Assembly: GCA_032717465.1 (NCBI GenBank)
Contig: CM064666.1
Span: 19,817,011 to 19,881,010, forward strand
Direction of reading: 5' to 3'
DNA length: 64,000 nt
Source: Coenobita brevimanus
Lineage: Eukaryota > Arthropoda > Malacostraca > Decapoda > Coenobitidae
Shown one piece after another: positions 58,555 through 64,000 of the stretch (its first letter is position 1; the number at the start of each line of letters is the position of its first letter). Under the pieces are notes generated by a model. That model had not been told where the DNA came from and made no database searches. It saw nothing but the letters and a program-made list of their open reading frames with translations. Made by a program: the position numbers and the translations under genes.

Positions 58555-59268
58555 CTATTTATCTATTGCCAGACGCCTTAATCCCGTAAGGGGTGGCCAC
58601 AAACAAATCGCCTCCACGTTGCCCTGTCCCCCGCCATTTCACTGCCTTGTTCCTAGCTCACACCCCCCTCTCTGATATACCTCTCCACTCCATCCCTCCA
58701 TCTCATCCTTGGCCTCCCCCTCCCTCTCCCCCCTCCACCTCAATCGCATACACTCTACTCGTTAGTCTCTCGCTCTCCATCCTCTCCACATGACCAAACC
58801 ACCTCTGTGTACTTCTCGAAACCCTTTCTGTCACATCCACATCCACACCACTACGCTCCTTCACTTCCTCATTTGTCAGTCTGTCTCTCCATGTGACTCC
58901 TCAGGCTTCTCTCAATAACTCATTTCCACTGCACTTACTCTTGACTTCTGTCCCTCCAACAAAGTCCAAGCATCCCTTCCCTATGTTAGAGTTGATACCA
59001 CAATACTGTCATGCAGTGACTTTTTTACGTTCATGCTTACTTCCCTATTCCTTATCACTGCTTTCAAAGAACCATCAACCTTTTATCCTTGCTGTACCCA
59101 TTCAATAACTTCACCCTCTAAATTTCCATCCTTACTCATCACACTACCCAAGTACCTAAATGCACTCACATTTTCCATTTCCTCCTCATCCAGCCTCACT
59201 GTACATTCGCTGACATCATTTCTCGCAAAAACCATAACTTTACTCTTCCCAACATTCACCTTTAATAA
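58553..59268 (-). mobile_element. LINE family A fragment, decayed
   Basis: Starts on plus with TCTATTTATCTATTGCCAG and TTAATCCCGTAAGGGGTGG, continues through antisense RT C-terminus up to the KVNVGKSKVMVFA motif, with several stops. AAT tracts lie on both sides. Confidence 0.82.
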
Positions 59269-59293
59269 TAATAATTACAACAACAACAACAAC

Positions 59294-59360
<67 letters not shown>
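59269..59360. repeat. (AAC)n/(AAT)n microsatellite
   Basis: AAC triplets at about 59278-59293 then AAT to 59360. Confidence 0.95.
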
Positions 59361-59364
<4 letters not shown>

Positions 59365-59380
59365 GATAAATAAGAACAAG

Positions 59381-59640
59381 TTTCCTCGGTGGCTGAGTGG
59401 TTAGCATCGCTGGCTGTGAAGCTGGCTGCCCGTTAGCGCCAGGATTGGAATCCTGGTGGGGCAGCTGGGGTCACTTGACTCAGGTGTGCATCCACCCTTT
59501 GTTGTAGGTAACATGAGTTTCTAGGGTAACACCTAGGGCAGGTAACTGTGGTGACCTGGATGATGACGTGGCCTTGTATCCCAGGCATTGGGTGAATAAT
59601 CCACTACAGGCTCAAAGGCCTATATTACGGAGATGAACAC
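59381..59640 (+). mobile_element. tRNA-derived SINE
   Basis: The head carries an A-box TGGCTGAGTGG (59390-59400) and B-box-like GGATTGGAATCC (59442-59453), 42 bp apart, followed by a unique body ending near GGCCTATATTACGGAGATGA. The acceptor stem does not pair, so it is not a tRNA gene. A different family from the SINE at 21.2 kb. Confidence 0.75.
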
Positions 59641-59970
59641 CACAGCTAAGTGCCTCATGGCATATGCTCCCATTTTTTACCTTTCCCCTCTTTCAGGATG
59701 GTTTATGGGAATCCGAAATGGAAAACCGAGGAACAAGGTCAGGCCCGGAAGACACAAGGGAGTGCCTGTCTTCCCCGGCCATCCACAGGATCATTCTGTT
59801 TTCCTCACTCATGTCATTCACCAACAGAGTCATGAGTCTGGGCATCCTGCTCAATGGCCATAACTTCACCAGGTACCCATTGAGTCACTATAGCCACTCC
59901 ATATCAACATGGCCTAAAACTTCATCTATGTCATTCAGTCATGATCCTTGGCATACCATTCAACGGCCAT
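59641..59970. other. No gene; diffuse repeats
   Basis: Words such as ATGGCCATAACTTCAC and TCATGTCATTCA recur. Three overlapping short frames are not convincing. Confidence 0.4.
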
Positions 59971-60146
59971 CAGGGGCGCACCCAGGATTTTTTTTTTTGG
60001 GGGGGGCATAAAAATGAAAATTGTGGCTAAAAAAAAAAAAGTGATTTTTTTAAGCGACTGTTAGTGTGTTTCGTTTCTTACAAGGAAGGAAATTTCCGGG
60101 GGTGGGGGACCATGGCCCCCTTGGCCACCCCATGGGTACGCCCCTG
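59971..60146. mobile_element. hAT-like MITE with 8-bp target duplication
   Basis: 176 bp with near-perfect 14-bp terminal inverted repeats: CAGGGGCGCACCCA at the left and, reverse-complemented, CAGGGGCGTACCCA at the right. Flanks ACGGCCAT (59963-59970) and ACAGCCAT (60147-60154) match 7 of 8, as expected of a hAT target duplication. The CAGGGGCG end fits non-autonomous hAT elements. No coding capacity. Confidence 0.75.
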
Positions 60147-60159
60147 ACAGCCATAACTT

Positions 60160-60600
60160 CAGATGTGTATTGCAGTCACTATACTCTGTTCACTTTAACT
60201 TGGTTTGAAACTGCCACCTCCCAGTCTTGAATGCTGAGCTGTAACAAGAGATTTACACTAGAGCACAGTGCTAGTCATGAAGGAGTACTGTGGAAAGGAT
60301 GTTGAGTCATAGTACAGTATTGTCTTTATTCTGGTGATGAGTTGCTACGAGAATACACTGCTAGCCACAATGAAGTGCTTTGTATGGGATGTAGAGCCAT
60401 AGTATTGTCCTATTCTGACAATGAGCTGTAACAGGGGAATGACACTAGAATAACTGGTGCTGATCAAGAAGAAGTGTTATGGAGGAATGTATGACTGTAA
60501 TTTTACTATGCTATTGAGCTGTAACAAGATTAACATTAGATAATTGCCCTAGTCAGGAAGAAGTGTTGCCAAAAAGGATTCAAAGCCATTGTAAGGTCTT
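60160..60600. repeat. Diverged tandem repeat, unit about 85-105 bp, 4 copies
   Basis: Copies begin near 60236, 60342, 60424 and 60515 with GAGCTGTAACAAG-like words, then ACACTAGA, TAGTCATGAAGAAGTG and GCCATAGTATTGTC. Related to 40820-40970. Confidence 0.75.
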
Positions 60601-60611
60601 ATTATGGTATT

Positions 60612-60795
60612 CTATCTATTTATCTATTGCCAGACACCTTAATCCCGTAAGGGGTGGCCACAAACAAATTGCCTCCATGTCACCGTGTCCCCTGCCATTT
60701 CACTGCCCTGCTCCCAGCTCACAAACCCCTTCTCTCATATACCTCACCATTACAGCCCTCCATCTCATCCTTGGCTTCCCCCTCCCTCTCCCCTC
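60612..60795 (-). mobile_element. LINE family A 3'-end fragment
   Basis: TATCTATTGCCAGACACC and TTAATCCCGTAAGGGGTGG on plus mark the family A 3' end; only about 180 bp remain. Confidence 0.8.
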
Positions 60796-60799
60796 CGAA

Positions 60800-61300
60800 A
60801 AATGCTGCAGAAGGACGACAATCTCCTCCAAGCTAAGATAGACAGATTGTAGTTGTAGATTGGTCTCTGTATACTCGTGTGCACTGAAGTCACCGCATAG
60901 GCTGTTTATTTAATGTATGTTGTGAGTTGCTGTAGCTATGAAGCAATTCCGATTTGTTGTGAGGAGTGTCAGTGAAGGCTAAATTATAGCTAGATGTGTA
61001 CTGTATATTGAAGTCTCTAAGTGTGCACTGAAGTCACCAAGTAGGCTGTATTTTCTTATGCCTGTTGTGAGTCCCTGTGAACATGAAACAATGGTACTGT
61101 GGTGTGGAGTTTACTGTGCTATGTATTTATCAGAGTCACACATCATATCAATTTACCCATACATACTTGTAGTGAGCTGATATGATTATAAGCCACAGTG
61201 TGAGTGGAGAGTTCTTAAAACCTTCTTTGTGATTAATTATACACATTACACATTAAAGCTCTCTTGTATGTATTCCTTATGCACCCTTTTTGGTTGCTTC
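60800..61300. other. No gene; one duplicated segment
   Basis: GTGTGCACTGAAGTCACC at 60877 and 61021 starts two related segments 144 bp apart. The rest is AT-rich; it would be intron upstream of the candidate exon at 61306. Confidence 0.5.
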
Positions 61301-61305
61301 CACAG

Positions 61306-61471
61306 TCGCAGCCCGAGGGAATACATGACGTTCCTGGGTGTGTGTCACCTGGTGGGGATGCTGATGGCTATGGGGGTGTCACAGGTGGTGGGACGAAGGC
61401 TATTGGCGCTGCTCACTCACCTCTTGGCTGCCCTCCTTCTGCTTATCATTATATTTATCCCTGCAGCTTAG
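61306..61471 (+). CDS. Candidate terminal exon of a multi-pass membrane protein
   Basis: A strong acceptor (CCCTTTTTGGTTGCTTCCACAG, in two parts: pyrimidine tract then CACAG ending 61305) precedes 54 open codons in phase 2 to TAG at 61469. The peptide reads SPREYMTFLGVCHLVGMLMA then VSQVVGRRLLALLTHLL and a very hydrophobic tail, that is, two membrane-like segments around a GRR turn. The spacing recalls transporters of the major facilitator superfamily, where a GRR-type motif links two helices. Very tentative: no upstream exon is seen, and a LINE fragment begins 17 bp after the stop, so the normal downstream part may be missing. Confidence 0.3.
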
Positions 61472-61487
61472 CTATATGCCTTTATCA

Positions 61488-61740
61488 TTTTTTTTTTTAT
61501 GCAAGGATGAAGGAACTAAAGGCCAGAGTTCCACAAGAATGTTCCCTCCAAGAAAAGAAGAAGACAAAAATTCAAGATCCGTTCATTTTGAGAAGCCTGG
61601 AGTCATTGTGTTCAAAGGACTGGTGGTCATAGGCAGTAGGAAGTACGGACAGAGGAAGACAGTTCCAGAGTTGACCTATTGCATACATTAAGGACTGGAA
61701 GTATCAGTTAACTCTTGCGTTAGAGAGTTGGACATCATGT
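61488..61740 (-). mobile_element. LINE family B 3' fragment with poly(A) tail
   Basis: On plus: T run (61488-61498), then ATGCAAGGATGAAGGAACTA and AGATCCGTTCATTTTGAGA, matching the 3' UTR and end of the coding region of the 42.1-kb LINE. 5'-truncated near 61740. Confidence 0.82.
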
Positions 61741-62259
61741 TCCATAAATCAGCGCTTCATCAGAGGTGCGCTTCGCTTGAGATACCTTAACCCGTCACTT
61801 CCTGAGGTTTTTCACACCTCCGACACCTCCCAATCCCGAGCTATTTTGGATTTTTTTTTTTTTGGCTAAAACTTTCGTTTTTGTTGAGAAACAAAGGAAA
61901 ATCACCAAGAAAGGGCTTACCGTGGTCCATAAGTGGTTGGAACAGGTGAGGTCCCCCGCGCCAGGTATTGTATTCTATCATTGACGTGTGAGTCGCTCAC
62001 GTTTTCTGTGGTAGGAAATTTTGAGAGAAACAACAAACAGCACCTCTACATTTATTGAATTTGAACTAATAAACAATAAGAATAACACTAAAATGATTTT
62101 CAATGACATATATATGAAAAATAAGCATTGTACCTTCGAGTGAGCATAGCGAGTTGGGTCCGAGTGGTAACATGCTATGTGCTAAGTTTCTTGTTTCAGT
62201 CAACATATCATTTTTTCTAATTGTATACTTCTGTTGCAATGACACTTTACCATTTTTTA

Positions 62260-63140
62260 CAGTTTGTAAATGTTTTCAGCTGTTTTCATTCATTACGATG
62301 ACATGTAGCATAAGTATAGCGCACATCTGCTTACTAAGCGCACTCGCTATGACTCGTATTTCAACATACCCATTTGTTTTATCACTTTAATATTATTGTT
62401 TTCTTTATATAGAACCTTTTCTCCACCACTGTAAATGTTTTCAATTATTTACATTCATTACGAGGGCATTTAGCGAAATGCTAGCGCATATTCACGTAAC
62501 AAGCACAATCTCAAACACTCGTGTTTCATCTTCTACTTTATTTTTTTCACTCCAAATATACTTTCCCACTTACATTACACACGTTTACACCCTATACTGC
62601 ACTATACATAGTTACTGGCATTATTTATTCAAGTGAGCGTCAGAATATCGCACCAAAATACCCTCGCAATGAATGTTTCGACAAAGATGATACTCAAATA
62701 CTTACATACCAATTTTTCACTTATATTACACCCGTTTCCACTTGTAGACTCCTATTTACATATATACGGGCCTTATTCATTCCACTGAGCATCAGGAAAT
62801 CGCATCTATATACACTTGCTAGGAATATTTTGACTTAGAATATATTTCAGCACTTACAAATCTTTGAACTTATATTACACCCGTTTGCATTTTCCATACT
62901 AATATTTACATATTTACGGGCCTTATTTATTCCACTGAGCGTCAGAATATCGCATCAAAATACCCTCGCTAGGTATGTTTCCACTTAGATCATATTTATA
63001 CACTTACATACTATTTTTGCACTTATGTTAGACCCGTATCCACTTTATACAACTATTTACAGATCAACAGGCCTTATAATTACACTGAACATCTGTTTGT
63101 CGCATTTATTTCTGAGTAACAGCGTCCTATCGCATTCACA
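62260..63140. repeat. Tandem repeats in the piggyBac copy 3 3' region
   Basis: Two units about 165 bp apart (GTAAATGTTTTCA at 62266 and 62431), then about four 150-bp units (ACACCCGTTT-type words near 62579, 62729, 62879 and 63030) carrying GGGCCTTATTTATTCCACTG and ATCGCATCAAAATACCCTCG. Confidence 0.85.
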
Positions 63141-63145
63141 CCATA

Positions 63146-64000
63146 TTAGAATTGCATCAAGGTGTGATACTCGCTGAAACATGGGTGAATACACAGACCC
63201 ACGTCACACTCAACGCACTTATAGCGGGTGTCCTTCCTCTGAGTGGTGAGTCTCACCCGGGAATTGCTACACACGTGACACCTGTGTTGGGGCCTAGGTC
63301 TATTTGGCTGGGGAGGGATAGGAGTGGGGAAATGGCGGCCGGATATTCTCAGGGGAGTTTGGGCAATAGGGGCAGTGCAGGTGCGATGTTGGGGCCTTTC
63401 AACAGCATACCGTGCAAACATCTCTCATGTGAGCTCCCTCACAAACCCTTCAAAGGTTTCCTGAACTCCTGTTGTCATGGCGTGCAGGTGGTGGCAGTTC
63501 AGAGCAGTGATATCTAGCAAGTGAAAGAAAAGTTTCTTATACCACTTCATCGTGGTCCTGGCACACTCGACCGTCGATATCATGGAGTCTGAGTGGTCCA
63601 CCAGGCGCATGTTTATGTTATAGTCTAGGACACACTCAGGTTTCCATATGTGCCGCCTGTTCTCGCTCCGATAATCCACGGAATCTGTACGGTGCATCAA
63701 GGGGCGGTGAACCGTGGACAAGAGGCTTACTTCTCTATTATGGTTCCACACAGTTGCAAGTATGCTGTTGGCCTTGAAGAAGACAACCTCATTTCTGTCA
63801 AGTTTCCACCCTACCTTGACCATGTGACGCCGGTTCACCTTCACGGTACCACAGATTCCCGTTTCATGCCTGTGTAGATAACGAGCGAGAAGAGGGCTAG
63901 TGTACCAATTGTCCAGGTAGAAGACGTGACCACGATGAAGGTAGTCTTCTATCATTGTCTTTACCACTGCTCCCGACAGTCCAATACTTCGATCTTCTAT
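63146..64000 (-). pseudogene. piggyBac transposase C-terminal half with internal TGA, partial
   Basis: Continuous on minus from the window edge to TAA near 63146, except TGA at 63425-63427. Upstream of it: YLDNWYTSPLLARYL (second catalytic Asp), GTVKVNRRHM, then LDYNINMRLVDHSDSM (third catalytic Asp) and WYKKLFFHLLD. Downstream in the same frame: FARYAVERP and a cysteine-rich end domain (CHVC...KCVECDVGLCIHPCF..YH) like that of the other copies. The TGA sits in a weakly conserved linker and would remove the DNA-binding end domain. About 280 codons visible; the N-terminal half lies beyond the window. More divergent than copies 1 and 2 are from each other. Confidence 0.85.

Larger units (their letters stand above)
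61791..64000 (-). mobile_element. piggyBac transposon (copy 3), 3' part, cut by the window
   Basis: Transposase C-terminus on minus with a long AT-rich 3' region. The left boundary is proposed at TTAA 61787-61790 followed by CCCGTCACTTCCTGAGG; it cannot be confirmed because the other end lies outside. No CCGCGG boxes, so a different lineage from copies 1 and 2. Confidence 0.6.

Noticed and set aside
59381..59460. tRNA gene on plus
   Set aside because: Same reasoning: promoter boxes without a foldable cloverleaf, followed by a SINE body.
63425..63427. Recoded TGA in the third transposase
   Set aside because: No downstream stem-loop or context for stop recoding is visible, and simple decay explains it.

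Overview
This window looks like non-genic or intronic chromosome from an arthropod, most likely a decapod crustacean and perhaps a crab. The grounds are the very high load of long dinucleotide microsatellites, kilobase-scale minisatellites, several non-LTR retrotransposon families with microsatellite or poly(A) tails, piggyBac transposons of the PGBD4-like type with a C-terminal cysteine-rich domain, and a degenerate CCTAA tract resembling the arthropod telomere motif TTAGG. The placement is inference: no marker gene is present. I see no prokaryotic operon, rRNA gene, functional tRNA or CRISPR array.

Layout. 1-5.9 kb: pyrimidine-rich and dinucleotide repeats, a possible acidic-repeat exon (1.7-2.0 kb), a hairpin cluster (3.0-3.2 kb), a LINE 3' end and a 37-bp tandem array. 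6.3-17.2 kb: almost 11 kb of unrelated G-rich minisatellites. 18-28.3 kb: lower-copy DNA with exon-like blocks that can be chained into one tentative plus-strand gene model ending at a poly(A) signal; the model's last intron would hold an uninterrupted (GT)n tract of 1,541 bp. 29.3-34.2 kb: an RTE-like LINE and unassigned DNA. 34.2-37.6 kb: a structurally complete piggyBac transposon. 37.9-40.2 kb: one copy of a segmental duplication whose partner lies at 50.9-52.6 kb. 42.1-44.9 kb: a 5'-truncated LINE with a long open reading frame. 45.3-50.3 kb: GT-rich higher-order repeats and the telomere-like tract. 52.6-56.4 kb: a second, related piggyBac. 56.8-61.7 kb: RTE-like LINE fragments, a tRNA-derived SINE, a hAT-like MITE and other repeats. 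61.8-64 kb: the 3' part of a third, more distant piggyBac that runs off the window.

The clearest coding sequences are all transposon proteins: three piggyBac transposases (one intact, one with an unclear start, one with an internal stop) and two LINE reverse transcriptases. The most informative signals are comparative. The two related piggyBacs share an asymmetric layout of CCGCGG repeats at their ends, spaced 44 bp at the transposase-5' end and 32-33 bp at the other. The duplicated segment shows a candidate pre-insertion site for the second piggyBac. Host-gene exon calls are tentative and labelled as such.
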